Counted from the stretch's first letter, positions 28,483 to 37,349 are shown. The stretch: 64,000 nucleotides of DNA from Limnohabitans sp. 2KL-1 (GCF_003063435.1 NZ_NESL01000012.1:1-64000); one strand, 5' to 3'. Notes: generated by a model not told the origin, from the letters alone. Numbers and translations: made by a program.

Positions 28483-29033
28483 CAAGGCTCCAGAAGTTGG
28501 CGAACGCCTTCGCGCTCGCGGTCGGTCAAGGGCGGCGGCGTTGCAGGCTGGCGGCGCATCAGGCGCAGCGCCACCGCCAGCGCCAGCAGCAGCAAGGCAA
28601 ACGGCCCGAACCACAGCAGCCAGGTGACAGGCTTGAGCTCGGGTCGGTACAGCACAAAGTCACCGTAACGGCTGACCAGAAAAGCGCGAATCTCGGCATC
28701 GCTTTGGCCTTTGTCGATCAGGCTGCGCACTTCACGCCGCAGATCGACCGCCAACTCGGCGTTGGAAGACGCCAGCGATTCGTTCTGGCAGACCAGGCAA
28801 CGCAGCTCGGACGCGATGTGGTTCCAGCGCGCCTGGGCCTGCGCAGGCAACGGCGCCTCGGCCTGCTGCGGGGCACTGGGCTGCACCGCAGGCAAGCCCG
28901 CTTGTGCCCACGCGCCCACCCCCACCCCCAGCAGCCCCAACCCCAAACCGATAGCGCCGACCAAGCCAGCCGTACGGCACATCGTCCGCACACAGGCCAA
29001 GGCCCGCACAAGAGATGACTGAGCCCGCTTCAT
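28482..29033 (-). CDS. ccmH: Cytochrome c maturation protein CcmH
   Basis: Thiol-disulfide protein that reduces or holds apocytochrome CXXCH. The 183-residue protein has a signal peptide, the active motif LRCLVCQN (C79, C82), and a C-terminal membrane anchor (about 135-160). This is the short CcmH form; the TPR part is the separate ccmI gene. Four-base overlap with ccmG. Confidence 0.92.
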   Translation of the reverse strand: MKRAQSSLVRALACVRTMCRTAGLVGAIGLGLGLLGVGVGAWAQAGLPAVQPSAPQQAEAPLPAQAQARWNHIASELRCLVCQNESLASSNAELAVDLRREVRSLIDKGQSDAEIRAFLVSRYGDFVLYRPELKPVTWLLWFGPFALLLLALAVALRLMRRQPATPPPLTDREREGVRQLLEP

Positions 29034-29653
29034 GGCTGCAAACTCCGCAGCAAGGGCAGCAGTTGTTGCTGCAAGACCTCGGGCGTCAAAGCCCCGGCGT
29101 GCTTGAACCGCACCACGCCCTCACGGTCCACCAGATAGGTTTCGGGCAAACCATACACGCCCCAATCCATGCCCACACGGCCATCCAGATCGAGCAGATT
29201 CACATGAAAAGCCTGGCCATGCTTTTGCAACCAGGCCTGGCTGCGGGCTGTGGCTTGCTGCACCGCCTCGGGCCCCAAGGGGCTTTTCCCCGCCAGCTCC
29301 GAGGCCTGCAGCTCTTTGTAATTGAGACCCACCATCTGCACCCCCGGCTGTTGCGACAAGGCCAGCAGCAGCGGATGCTCTTCACGGCAACCCGCGCACC
29401 AGGTGGCCCACAGATTGACCAGACTCACCCGACCTTTGAACTGCGCTGAACTGAACACCTGAGGTGAACCCAGCACGGGCAACGCAAACACCGGTGCGGG
29501 CTGACCGATCAACGGTGAAGGAATTTCCTTGGGGTTGCGGTTCAGACCCACCGCCAAAAACGCCACCAAGCCCATGAAAACAAGCAAGGGCATGAGCACC
29601 CAAGGGCGCATGCGCTTGGGTGTGACCGCCCTGCCCGTGTTGTGCGCGCTCAT
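29030..29653 (-). CDS. ccmG: Thiol:disulfide interchange protein CcmG/DsbE
   Basis: Periplasm-facing, membrane-anchored thioredoxin-like reductant for apocytochrome c. The 207-residue protein has one N-terminal membrane helix (16-36) and the WCAGC active site (C86, C89), with the cis-proline loop GLPETYLVD. The ATG at 29653 overlaps the ccmF stop by 4 bp; long upstream in-frame sequence is out-of-frame ccmF. Confidence 0.93.
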   Translation of the reverse strand: MSAHNTGRAVTPKRMRPWVLMPLLVFMGLVAFLAVGLNRNPKEIPSPLIGQPAPVFALPVLGSPQVFSSAQFKGRVSLVNLWATWCAGCREEHPLLLALSQQPGVQMVGLNYKELQASELAGKSPLGPEAVQQATARSQAWLQKHGQAFHVNLLDLDGRVGMDWGVYGLPETYLVDREGVVRFKHAGALTPEVLQQQLLPLLRSLQP

Positions 29654-31707
29654 GGTGCAGCCCCCGACGCGACCGGGGACACGGCGACTGGCTGGCCCCC
29701 AATCGGCCTGTGCCCAGCGCTTGTCGGCATGGGCATGCCCGAAAGCCTGGGCACGGCGGCTTTCTGACGGTAACGCCGGTCGAACGCCGCCAGGCCCCCG
29801 CCCAGCACCATGAACACCGCACCCAGCCAGATCCAGGACACGAAAGGCTTGTGGTAAATCCGAAAACTCCACTGCGGCGGCTCGCCTGCCAGAGGTTCGC
29901 CCAAAGACACGTACAGATCGCGCCACAAGGAGCTGTCGATCGCGGCTTCGGTCATGGGCATGGCGCTGGACACATAGCGGCGCTTTTCAGGCGTGAGCGT
30001 GCGCACGCGCTGGTCGCCTTCAAACACCGCCAATTGCCCGCGCAGCGCCAGATAGTTCGGGCCCAGTTGGTTGCCCACTTCCAGCAAGCGGTAGCGGTAG
30101 CCGGCCACGGTGACTTCGTCGCCCAGACCCATGCGCACATCGCGCTCGACCTGAAACGACTTGACGCCCGTGATGCCCAGCACCAGCACCGCCACGCCCA
30201 CATGCGCCACATGCATGCCCCACCAGGCCAGCCCTGGCGAGCCCGGCAAACGCCAGCGCTGGCCGATTTGCCACGCCCCCGACAACGCGATCCAGCCGCC
30301 CAGCGTGCCCCCCATCACCGTGATCCAGCCTCCGGCCGTGGTGCCCACTGCAGTGCCTGCATCGGTCGCAGGCGCACCGCCCCAACTGGCCCAGGCACTG
30401 GCCAGCCCCAGCGCGAGTGCACCCGGCACCCACACCGAACGCACCGCCGCCCAGCGCGCCACATGCCAGGGCACCACCGTGCCCGGCACCATGGCCAGCA
30501 GCAGCGGCACCATCAGCGGCACGAACACGCGGTCAAAATAAGGCGGGCCTACCGACAGCTTGCCCAGGTTGAGCGCGTCGATGATCAATGGGTACAAAGT
30601 GCCCAACAGCACCGCCGCCATGGCCACCACCAACAGCACGCTGTTGAGCAGCAAAAATGACTCACGCGAACCCACCACCGGCTGCGAGGCATGGGCCCAC
30701 TGCGGCGCGCGCCAGGCAAACAGCGCCAGCGACACCCCCACCACCACGGCCAAAAACAACAAGATGAAAATGCCCCGGCCCGGGTCGGTGGCAAACGCAT
30801 GCACCGAAGTCAACACGCCAGAACGCACAAGGAAGGTGCCCAGCAAGCTGAGCGAAAACGCACCAATGGCCAAGAGCACCGTCCAGGCCTTGAACTGGCC
30901 GCGCTTGTCGGTGACCATGAGCGAATGGATCAGCGCCGTGGCCACCAGCCAGGGCATGAGCGAGGCGTTTTCCACCGGGTCCCAAAACCACCAGCCGCCC
31001 CAACCCAGTTCGTAATAAGCCCACCATGAACCCAAAGCGATGCCCAGCGTCAAAAAGCCCCAGGCCGCCACCGTCCAGGGCCGCGCCCAACGCGCCCAAG
31101 CCGCATCAAGCCGTCCCGACAACAGCGCCGCCATGGCAAAGGCAAAGGCCACCGACATGCCGACATAGCCCATGTAGAGCATGGGCGGGTGGATCACCAA
31201 ACCCGGGTCCTGCAACAGCGGGCTGAGGTCACGGCCTTCAAGGGGCGGCGGAAACTGCCGGGCAAACGGGTTGGACAAGGTCAAGATGAAGGCCAGAAAG
31301 CCCACCGAAACGGCGCCCATCACCCCCAGCACCTGCGCCACCAGCACCTGCGGCAAACGGCGCGAAAAGGTGCCCACCGCCACCGACCACAAGGCCAGCA
31401 TGAAGACCCACAACAACAGCGAGCCTTCGTGTCCCGCCCAGATGGCCGACAAACGGTAGGGCGTGGGCAGCAAGGTGTTGGAGTGCTGCGCCACATACTT
31501 GACGCTGAAGTCGTGCACCACAAACGCGTGCCACAAAGCGCCAAAGGCCAGGGCGATCAAGCCCAGCTGCAGCAGCGCCAAGGGCCTCGCCAGCGCCTGC
31601 CAACCCGCGCGACGCACCGACAGGCTGCCCCACAGCGGCAGCACCGCCTGCAGCAAGGCCACCCAGGCCGCCATGGTCAAGGCCAGATGGCCCACTTCAG
31701 GCCACAT
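29650..31707 (-). CDS. ccmF: Cytochrome c haem lyase subunit CcmF
   Basis: Core of haem ligation to apocytochrome c. The 685-residue polytopic protein carries the WWD-domain motif WGGWWFWDPVENAS in the middle, conserved His in periplasmic loops, and a large C-terminal soluble loop (VTVAGYRYRLLEVGNQLGPNY). Length is normal for CcmF. It sits 30 bp after ccmE and overlaps ccmG by 4 bp. Confidence 0.96.
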   Translation of the reverse strand: MWPEVGHLALTMAAWVALLQAVLPLWGSLSVRRAGWQALARPLALLQLGLIALAFGALWHAFVVHDFSVKYVAQHSNTLLPTPYRLSAIWAGHEGSLLLWVFMLALWSVAVGTFSRRLPQVLVAQVLGVMGAVSVGFLAFILTLSNPFARQFPPPLEGRDLSPLLQDPGLVIHPPMLYMGYVGMSVAFAFAMAALLSGRLDAAWARWARPWTVAAWGFLTLGIALGSWWAYYELGWGGWWFWDPVENASLMPWLVATALIHSLMVTDKRGQFKAWTVLLAIGAFSLSLLGTFLVRSGVLTSVHAFATDPGRGIFILLFLAVVVGVSLALFAWRAPQWAHASQPVVGSRESFLLLNSVLLVVAMAAVLLGTLYPLIIDALNLGKLSVGPPYFDRVFVPLMVPLLLAMVPGTVVPWHVARWAAVRSVWVPGALALGLASAWASWGGAPATDAGTAVGTTAGGWITVMGGTLGGWIALSGAWQIGQRWRLPGSPGLAWWGMHVAHVGVAVLVLGITGVKSFQVERDVRMGLGDEVTVAGYRYRLLEVGNQLGPNYLALRGQLAVFEGDQRVRTLTPEKRRYVSSAMPMTEAAIDSSLWRDLYVSLGEPLAGEPPQWSFRIYHKPFVSWIWLGAVFMVLGGGLAAFDRRYRQKAAVPRLSGMPMPTSAGHRPIGGQPVAVSPVASGAAP

Positions 31708-31737
31708 GCACGGCTCCTGTTTCTGTGACGGTGCGCG

Positions 31738-32184
31738 TCATCGCGACACCGCCGCGCCCACGCGGGCTCTGGCCGCCTCGTCCAGCGCGTGCTGGGCCTC
31801 GGGCGGCATGTAGTTTTCATCGTGCTTGGCCAGCACCTCGCTGGCCACGAACAGGCGACCGCCGTCCAGACGGCCTTGCGCCACCACGCCCTTGCCTTCC
31901 TTGAACAAGTCGGGCAACAAGCCCACATAGCGCACCGGCACTTCGCGTTGCGTGTCGGTCACGACAAATTCGACCGCCAGGTCTTGCCTTTGCACACTGC
32001 CCGGTTTGACCAGGCCACCCACGCGAAAGCTGCCGTCCTTGGGCGCTTCGCCCGCCGCCACCTGGGTGGGCGTGAAGAAAAAAACCAGGTTGCTCTGAAA
32101 CGCGTTCAACACAAAATAAGCCGCACCCGCCAACAGCAGCAAGCCCAAACCCATGCCCAGCAGTCGCTGGTGACGGCTTTTCAT
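31738..32184 (-). CDS. ccmE: Cytochrome c-type biogenesis haem chaperone CcmE
   Basis: Periplasmic haem chaperone that binds haem covalently and passes it to CcmF. The 148-residue protein has one N-terminal membrane helix (8-27), an OB-fold, and the haem-binding H121 with Y125 in [11 protein letters not shown]. The ATG at 32184 overlaps the ccmD stop by 4 bp (ATGA). Confidence 0.95.
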   Translation of the reverse strand: MKSRHQRLLGMGLGLLLLAGAAYFVLNAFQSNLVFFFTPTQVAAGEAPKDGSFRVGGLVKPGSVQRQDLAVEFVVTDTQREVPVRYVGLLPDLFKEGKGVVAQGRLDGGRLFVASEVLAKHDENYMPPEAQHALDEAARARVGAAVSR

Positions 32185-32378
32185 GAAGCATCTCCAGCCG
32201 ATTGGACCAGGGCACCGGCCTGCAGCGCTTCGCACACCCTGTCCAGTGCCTGCTGTCGGCCCCAGCGGGTCAGCAGCACTTCCAGCGCCAACAAGGCCAC
32301 GCTCACGCCCACACTGCCCCAGACGTAGACGGCGTAGCCGCCCATGGCCCAAAAGTCGGCTGCGTTGTGCCAAATCAT
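32181..32378 (-). CDS. ccmD: Cytochrome c maturation protein CcmD
   Basis: A 65-residue single-span membrane protein ([21 protein letters not shown] start, helix about 15-37, then a basic tail with RWGRQQ). CcmD holds CcmC and CcmE together and helps release holo-CcmE. The C-terminal tail is longer than usual. Both ends overlap their neighbours by 4 bp. Confidence 0.9.
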   Translation of the reverse strand: MIWHNAADFWAMGGYAVYVWGSVGVSVALLALEVLLTRWGRQQALDRVCEALQAGALVQSAGDAS

Positions 32379-33133
32379 GCGATGCCTCTCAGCGCCAGAC
32401 GGGCGCGCACTTCGGGCAACTGCTGCACCCAGGCCGCATGGCTTTCGCGCAGCAAAATGCCGCTGCGCACACGCCACAACGCCACGGCCACTGCATACAG
32501 CCACAAAGCCAGCGTCATGAGCAGCATGCCGGTCAGCATCACGCTGGCCATGCGGGGCGATTGCGTCAGTGACACCGAGGCCCCTTGGTGCAAGGTGTTC
32601 CACCACTTCACCGAAAAATAAATGATGGGCACATTGACCACGCCGACCAGGGCCACCAGCGCGCCTGCGCGGTCTGCGCGGCGCGGGTCTTCGATCGCCG
32701 AGGTCAAGGCGATGTATCCCAGGTACAAAAACAGCAAGATCAGCATCGAGGTCAGCCGCGCGTCCCAGACCCAATAGGTGCCCCACATCGGCTTGCCCCA
32801 CAAGGCCCCGGTCCACAGCGACAGGAAAGCCAGCAAAGCCCCGGTCGGGGCGAGCGCATGGGTCATCAGGGCCGACAGGCGCGTCTGGAAGGCCAGCGTC
32901 AGCACACTCCAGAACGCCATCGCCAGGTAAATCACCATGGCCATCCAGGACACCGGCACATGGATGTAAATGATGCGGTACGCCTGCCCCTGCTGCGCAT
33001 CGGCGGGTGCCAGCATGAAGCCCACCCACAAGCCCGCCAGCGCCAGCACGCTGGCCACGGCCGCACACCACGGCCACAAGCGTCCGGCCAGGGGGTAAAA
33101 GTTTTGCGGCGCGGCGTAATGAAAGAGCTTCAT
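32375..33133 (-). CDS. ccmC: Haem exporter/handling protein CcmC
   Basis: Loads haem on CcmE. The 252-residue protein has six membrane helices and the WWD motif [13 protein letters not shown] (117-129), with H58 in [10 protein letters not shown] and a second His near 187 (WWNTLHQG) as likely haem ligands. Ten bp after ccmB; four-base overlap with ccmD. Confidence 0.95.
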   Translation of the reverse strand: MKLFHYAAPQNFYPLAGRLWPWCAAVASVLALAGLWVGFMLAPADAQQGQAYRIIYIHVPVSWMAMVIYLAMAFWSVLTLAFQTRLSALMTHALAPTGALLAFLSLWTGALWGKPMWGTYWVWDARLTSMLILLFLYLGYIALTSAIEDPRRADRAGALVALVGVVNVPIIYFSVKWWNTLHQGASVSLTQSPRMASVMLTGMLLMTLALWLYAVAVALWRVRSGILLRESHAAWVQQLPEVRARLALRGIA

Positions 33134-33143
33134 GGTCAATCCT

Positions 33144-33848
33144 TCATTCCAGCGCCAGGCGCAAAGCGGCGGTGCAGGCCCAGGGGCTGAAAGCGGCCGC
33201 CCCCAGCAACAACGCCAACAAAACCGAAACATGCGCCTCAGCGCCCAGGCCGCGCATCTGCGCATCGACCGCGCCCGTGCCAAACACCAGCACCGGCACA
33301 TACAAAGGCAACAGCAACAAAGACTGCAGCACGCCCCCTCCGCGCACGCCCAAGGTGAGCGCGGCACCGATCGCCCCCAGCAAGGACAGCACCGGTGTGC
33401 CGATCAACAGCGTCAAGGCCAGCATGCCCAAGGCCTGGCTGTCCAGCGCAAACTGCAAACCCAGCAAAGGCGACAACAGCACCAGGGGCAAGCCCGAGAT
33501 CAACCAGTGCGCCACCACCTTGGCCGACACCAGCCAGGACAAAGGCGCAGCGGACAAGGCCATCTGTTCCAGGCTGCCGTCCTGATGGTCCGACTCGAAC
33601 AAGCGGCCCAGGCTCAGCATGCTCGCCAGCAAGGCCGCCACCCACAACACCCCCGGTCCAATGGCCCGCAACATGGCCGGCTCGGGGCCGATGGCCAGCG
33701 GAAACAGGGCCGCCACCAGCACAAAGAAAAACACACCGCCGAGCCACTCGGACTTGCGGCGAAACGCCAGCCGCACATCGCGCCGCAACAAGCCGCGCAG
33801 GGCGTGCCAGGGGCCGAACGGCAGGGGCAAAGCGGTCTGCGCGTTCAT
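33144..33848 (-). CDS. ccmB: Haem ABC exporter membrane subunit CcmB
   Basis: Integral membrane subunit of the CcmAB(C) transporter that releases holo-CcmE. The 234-residue protein has six hydrophobic segments and the family stretch LGRLFESDHQDGSLEQMALS. The ATG at 33848 overlaps the ccmA stop by 4 bp. Confidence 0.94.
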   Translation of the reverse strand: MNAQTALPLPFGPWHALRGLLRRDVRLAFRRKSEWLGGVFFFVLVAALFPLAIGPEPAMLRAIGPGVLWVAALLASMLSLGRLFESDHQDGSLEQMALSAAPLSWLVSAKVVAHWLISGLPLVLLSPLLGLQFALDSQALGMLALTLLIGTPVLSLLGAIGAALTLGVRGGGVLQSLLLLPLYVPVLVFGTGAVDAQMRGLGAEAHVSVLLALLLGAAAFSPWACTAALRLALE

Positions 33849-34501
33849 GCCGACCGCGTCCCGCCGCCCAAGCGCAAGCGTGCTCCCGGGCCTTGCAGCT
33901 GCACATCGTGGTGGCTGGTCATGACAATGGCCCCGCCCTGGTTCACATGTTCTTGCAGCAAAGCACGCGCAGTGGCAGTGGCTTGCGCATCCAGGCCCAC
34001 CAAGGGCTCGTCCAGCACCCACAGGGGCGCCGGGCTGGTGCGCAAACGCGCCAAGGCCACACCCTGGCGCTGGCCTTGCGACAACACACGCACCGGCAAA
34101 TGGGCGCGGCTGGTCAGGCCTTGTGCCTGCAAAGCCTGCAGGGCCTGCGCCCGGCTGAGCGACAGGCCGCTGACTTGGGCATCCAGGCACAGGTTTTCAC
34201 AAGCGGTCAAATCGGGTTTGAGGCCCAGCGCGTGGCCGATGTAATGCAGCACCGAGCGGTCCGGGCGGCAAAAGGACGCGTCTGGCGAACTGCCCACCGG
34301 GGCCTTGGGCCAATGCACCTGGCCTTGGGCCGCTGGGGCCAGTCCGCATACGATGCGCAACAGGCTGGTTTTGCCGCAACCGTTGTCGCCCTCGATGTGC
34401 AACCAACTGCCTGCAGCGACGGAAAAGCTCACGCCCTCGAACAAGGTCCTCTGGGCCTTTTGGCAGGCCAGATCCATCGCTTTCAGTACCCAAGACGCCA
34501 T
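33845..34501 (-). CDS. ccmA: Haem ABC exporter ATPase CcmA
   Basis: ATPase of the CcmAB complex, first gene of the ccm operon. The 218-residue protein has Walker A GDNGCGKTS (38-46), the ABC signature LSQGQRQ (140-146) and Walker B WVLDEP (161-166). A second in-frame ATG at residue 9 is a possible start. Upstream, at 34538-34555, lies a PpsR-like box, suggesting light/oxygen control of the operon. Confidence 0.94.
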   Translation of the reverse strand: MASWVLKAMDLACQKAQRTLFEGVSFSVAAGSWLHIEGDNGCGKTSLLRIVCGLAPAAQGQVHWPKAPVGSSPDASFCRPDRSVLHYIGHALGLKPDLTACENLCLDAQVSGLSLSRAQALQALQAQGLTSRAHLPVRVLSQGQRQGVALARLRTSPAPLWVLDEPLVGLDAQATATARALLQEHVNQGGAIVMTSHHDVQLQGPGARLRLGGGTRSA

Positions 34502-34537
34502 CGCGGGGCTTTCCGGTCGGTTGAAGACAAAGCAAAG

Positions 34538-34555
34538 TGTAATGCTGGATTGACA
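34538..34555. promoter_or_regulatory. PpsR/CrtJ-type box upstream of ccmA
   Basis: TGT (34538-34540), 12 bp, ACA (34553-34555), with TTGACA at the right arm, 37 bp upstream of the ccmA start. Same spacing and right-arm sequence as the boxes before bchI and bchF. Confidence 0.55.
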
Positions 34556-34787
34556 CTTTGTGTATTCAATGTCCCGGTTAAAGCCCGGAAATCAGGGTAA
34601 GCCCGTGGTTTGAGGGGCTGTAAAAGTCGAATTTCAGGGGGCAGAAACCCCGCCTGTGTGGGCATTCAGTGCTGCGGCCCAGCGCAAAACGAGCCCGGCC
34701 TGACGGCGGCATGGGGCTTACCGTGGACATGGCCTCACAAGCCCAGGGGCGTCCTGCGACTTGATTGCAGGCCCCTGACTGCCCATG

Positions 34788-34813
34788 AAAAAACCGCCCG
34801 AAGGCGGTTTTTT
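34788..34813. terminator. Bidirectional intrinsic terminator
   Basis: aaaaaaccgcc (34788-34798), loop cgaa, ggcggtttttt (34803-34813). The A and T flanks make it work on both strands. It closes the HiPIP transcript, whose stop is at 34849. Confidence 0.8.
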
Positions 34814-34848
34814 CATCAGGGCAAAGCCCGGTCAGGATGCGCTGGACA

Positions 34849-35175
34849 TCAGGCCTTTTTGGCCCAAGCCGAGCACCAACCCTTGGCAGCCACTTGTTTA
34901 CCGGCAAACAGGGGGCAACCACCCGAAGCAGCACCGGCCTTGCCTTGGTACAAGGCGCAGTTGGCGCAATTGGCACCGGCAGCGAACTTGGGGTTCTTGG
35001 CCTTGTCCACTTTGCTGGCGTCGGCTTTGTAGGCCAAGCCCGCAGCTTGAGGGTCTTTTTCATCGACCATGGCCTGAGCCGAAGCCTCGCTCACGGCCAT
35101 CACGGCAGTGGCAGCAGTGGCCACTTGCATCATGAACACGCGGCGATTCGGGGAAATAGAAGAAAAACGGGACAT
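34849..35175 (-). CDS. hip: High-potential iron-sulfur protein (HiPIP)
   Basis: A 108-residue precursor with a Tat-type signal (RRVFMM, cleavage near 34). The four [4Fe-4S] ligands are C70, C73, C87 and C101, with the CX2CX13CX13C spacing of HiPIPs. In purple bacteria such as Rubrivivax, HiPIP is a periplasmic electron donor to the reaction-centre cytochrome. It starts the photosynthesis region and has a perfect AGGAGG binding site 8 nt before the ATG. Confidence 0.93.
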   Translation of the reverse strand: MSRFSSISPNRRVFMMQVATAATAVMAVSEASAQAMVDEKDPQAAGLAYKADASKVDKAKNPKFAAGANCANCALYQGKAGAASGGCPLFAGKQVAAKGWCSAWAKKA

Positions 35176-35225
35176 CGAGGGCCTCCTGAGAAAGAAAGGG
35201 ACAGCCAGAAGATACTGGACAGTTC

Positions 35226-35254
35226 ATTGTGCGCCAGATGAGTCACTTTGTCAC
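35226..35254 (-). promoter_or_regulatory. Possible promoter of the HiPIP gene
   Basis: On the minus strand GTGACA (35254-35249) and CACAAT (35231-35226) are spaced by 17 bp, about 50 bp upstream of the HiPIP start. Partial match to sigma-70 hexamers. Confidence 0.4.
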
Positions 35255-35305
35255 TGTCCCTGCGATACCTGAGCAATTCACACAGGAAAGACGCCGCGTC
35301 GCCCA

Positions 35306-35323
35306 TGTCAACCACGATGGACA
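35306..35323. promoter_or_regulatory. PpsR/CrtJ-type box between HiPIP and nnrU
   Basis: TGTCAA (35306-35311) and ACA (35321-35323) with 12 bp between the TGT and ACA. It lies 61 bp before the nnrU start and 131 bp before the divergent HiPIP start, so it could affect either side. Confidence 0.5.
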
Positions 35324-35383
35324 GGTCCATGTCAGAATGCGATCTTGGCTTCACAGGCTCATGGCCAGAAACAAAGGTTTTCA

Positions 35384-35974
35384 ATGCTGCAACTGTTGAT
35401 CGGTTTGACGCTCTTTTTGGGCATCCACTCCACGCAAAGCTTGGCCCCGCAATGGCGCAAAAGCGTGATCAACCGCTGGGGTCCGATGGGTTTCAAGGGG
35501 CTGTACACCCTCATCTCCTTGGCGGGCTTGTACCTGATCGTGCAAGGCTACGGCCTGGCTCGCCTGGCACCGGTGGTGCTCTGGACGCCCCCGCGTGGCA
35601 TGCAGCACGCCACCGCCCTGCTGATGTGGTTCGCCATGGTCTTGCTGGTGGCCACCTATGTGCCGCGCAACCAGATCAAAACCCGATTGCGTCACCCGAT
35701 GACGCTGTCGGTCAAGGTCTGGGCACTGGGCCATTTGTTGTCGAATGGCAACCTGGCCGATGTCATGCTGTTTGGCGGCTTTCTGGTTTGGTCGGTGTGG
35801 GTGTTCCGCGCCGCCCGCCAGCGCGACCGGATGAGCCTGCACTCCGCCCCCGAAGGCACGTTGCTGGGCACCTTGCTCGCGGTGGTGCTGGGCACAGGTG
35901 TCTGGGCCGCCTTCGTGATGGGCGGCCTGCACCTTTGGCTGGTCGGCGTGATGCCGCTCACACGCGCAGGCTGA
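35384..35974 (+). CDS. NnrU family membrane protein
   Basis: A 196-residue protein with five to six membrane helices, GIHSTQS near the N-terminus and a conserved WALGHLLSNGNLADVMLFGGFLVWSV stretch. The NnrU family includes proteins of nitric oxide metabolism and is related to the haem-containing 15-cis-zeta-carotene isomerase of plants. In this setting, just upstream of bciB and bchI, a role in pigment synthesis is possible but unproven. The ATG at 35384 begins the first helix; 13 bp separate it from the next gene. Confidence 0.8.
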   Translation: MLQLLIGLTLFLGIHSTQSLAPQWRKSVINRWGPMGFKGLYTLISLAGLYLIVQGYGLARLAPVVLWTPPRGMQHATALLMWFAMVLLVATYVPRNQIKTRLRHPMTLSVKVWALGHLLSNGNLADVMLFGGFLVWSVWVFRAARQRDRMSLHSAPEGTLLGTLLAVVLGTGVWAAFVMGGLHLWLVGVMPLTRAG

Positions 35975-35987
35975 ACGCAGGCGCACG

Positions 35988-37349
35988 GTGCAGGACAAGC
36001 CCTCTTCAGTTGCATCTGCTCTCGGGCGGGACAGCCAGGCGCTGGACGCATCCGACACCCGTCGCGCCAGCCCAACGGCCCCAAGCCGCAAGCTGTGCAC
36101 CGACTGCGGCCTCTCGCGCACCCAGGATCCCAAACGCTGCGGCCAAGCCTGCCAGTTCATCCAGCCCGACTACCCGGGGCTGGAGCGCCGGGTACACGGC
36201 CGGGCGCGCCAACAAGACACGGCCGGGCACCAAGCCCAAACCGCTCAACCTGACGAGCTGTTTTTCGGGCCTTACCAACAAATCCTGAGCGCCCGCCTGG
36301 ACCCGCCCACCAGCGGCGCGCAGTGGACCGGCATCACCACCCGGCTGGCCGAAGTGCTGCTCGAAAAAGGCCTGGTCGATGCCGTCATCGCCATGGCCGC
36401 CGACCCGCATGACCGCTGGCGGCCACGCCCATTGCTGGTCACCCGCGCTGAGGACATGGCGCAGTGCCGGGGCATGCGCATGGGCTACGCGCCGCTGCTG
36501 AGCCTGGTGGAGCCGGCACTCGCCCAAGGCCACAAGCGCCTGGCCGTGATCGGCATCCCCTGCCAAATTTACGCCCTGCGCGCCATCCAGCCGCAGCTTG
36601 AACGCGAGCAAGGCCTGGCGCAGCTCTACGTGATCGGCACGCCGTGTTCTGACAACACCACGACCGAAAACTTTCACCAGTTCCTGGGCCTGATCTCGGA
36701 CCGGCCGCAGGACATCAGCTATGTGGAGTTTCGCGCCGACTACAAGGTGGAAGTGCGCACCGACCAGGGCAGCAAGCGCCTGATCCCGTTTTTGAACCTG
36801 CCGCTCTCGACCTTGCCACCGGACTTTTTCCCACTGACCTGCCGCACCTGCGTGGACTACACCAATGTGCTGGCAGACATCACCGTGGGTTACATGGGCG
36901 GACATGGCCAGCAATGGTTGCTGGTGCGCAACGCACGGGGGCAAGCGGTGTTGGACGGCATTCGCGGCCAATTGGTCACCAGCGACCCCATCAGCCGGGG
37001 CAAAAGAGAAGGCCCGGTGCGCGGCTTCATGGCCAACACCGAACGCGCCGCCGGCGGCCTGCCGCTGCGGCGCATGCCGGCCTGGATCAAGCCGCTGGTC
37101 AACTGGCTCATGCCCCGGGTCGGCCCACGCGGCCTGGAGTTTGCCCGCGCCCGGGTCGAGATGAAGGCCATCGAGTCCATCCTGCACCTGCGCCGCGAAG
37201 CCCCGGCGCGCATCAAGAACATGCTGCCGCAGCATGTGTGGGATTTGGCGGCCCGTTATGGCCTGAAACCCGAGGCGAAACCCGAGGCCATTGCGCCCCA
37301 AATCTCCCGGCTGTCCGATTCCGTGGACAACCCCAATCACAAACTGTAA
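35988..37349 (+). CDS. bciB: Ferredoxin-dependent divinyl chlorophyllide 8-vinyl reductase, BciB type
   Basis: A 453-residue member of the F420 hydrogenase/dehydrogenase beta-subunit family. N-terminal cysteines KLCTDC...RCGQAC (C37, C40, C51, C55) and later ones in GTPCSDN and LTCRTCVDYTN can ligate [4Fe-4S] clusters; FAD is the other usual cofactor. BciB reduces the C8 vinyl group on the way to bacteriochlorophyll. Its place directly before bchI supports this over an F420-linked role. Start is GTG at 35988. Confidence 0.85.
   Translation: MQDKPSSVASALGRDSQALDASDTRRASPTAPSRKLCTDCGLSRTQDPKRCGQACQFIQPDYPGLERRVHGRARQQDTAGHQAQTAQPDELFFGPYQQILSARLDPPTSGAQWTGITTRLAEVLLEKGLVDAVIAMAADPHDRWRPRPLLVTRAEDMAQCRGMRMGYAPLLSLVEPALAQGHKRLAVIGIPCQIYALRAIQPQLEREQGLAQLYVIGTPCSDNTTTENFHQFLGLISDRPQDISYVEFRADYKVEVRTDQGSKRLIPFLNLPLSTLPPDFFPLTCRTCVDYTNVLADITVGYMGGHGQQWLLVRNARGQAVLDGIRGQLVTSDPISRGKREGPVRGFMANTERAAGGLPLRRMPAWIKPLVNWLMPRVGPRGLEFARARVEMKAIESILHLRREAPARIKNMLPQHVWDLAARYGLKPEAKPEAIAPQISRLSDSVDNPNHKL

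Larger units (their letters stand above)
34502..34848. other. Non-coding region between ccmA and the HiPIP gene
   Basis: No gene longer than chance is visible. The left end is the ccmA promoter area with a TGT-N12-ACA box. The middle (34580-34740) shows nothing I can name. The right end has two hairpins: CAGGGGC..CCTGC / GCAGG..CCCCTG (34744-34777) and the terminator at 34788-34813. A small RNA ending at that terminator cannot be excluded. Confidence 0.5.

Noticed and set aside
35988-37349. Coenzyme F420 hydrogenase beta subunit
   Set aside because: The family match is real, but location beside bchI in a purple-bacterial cluster favours the BciB branch.
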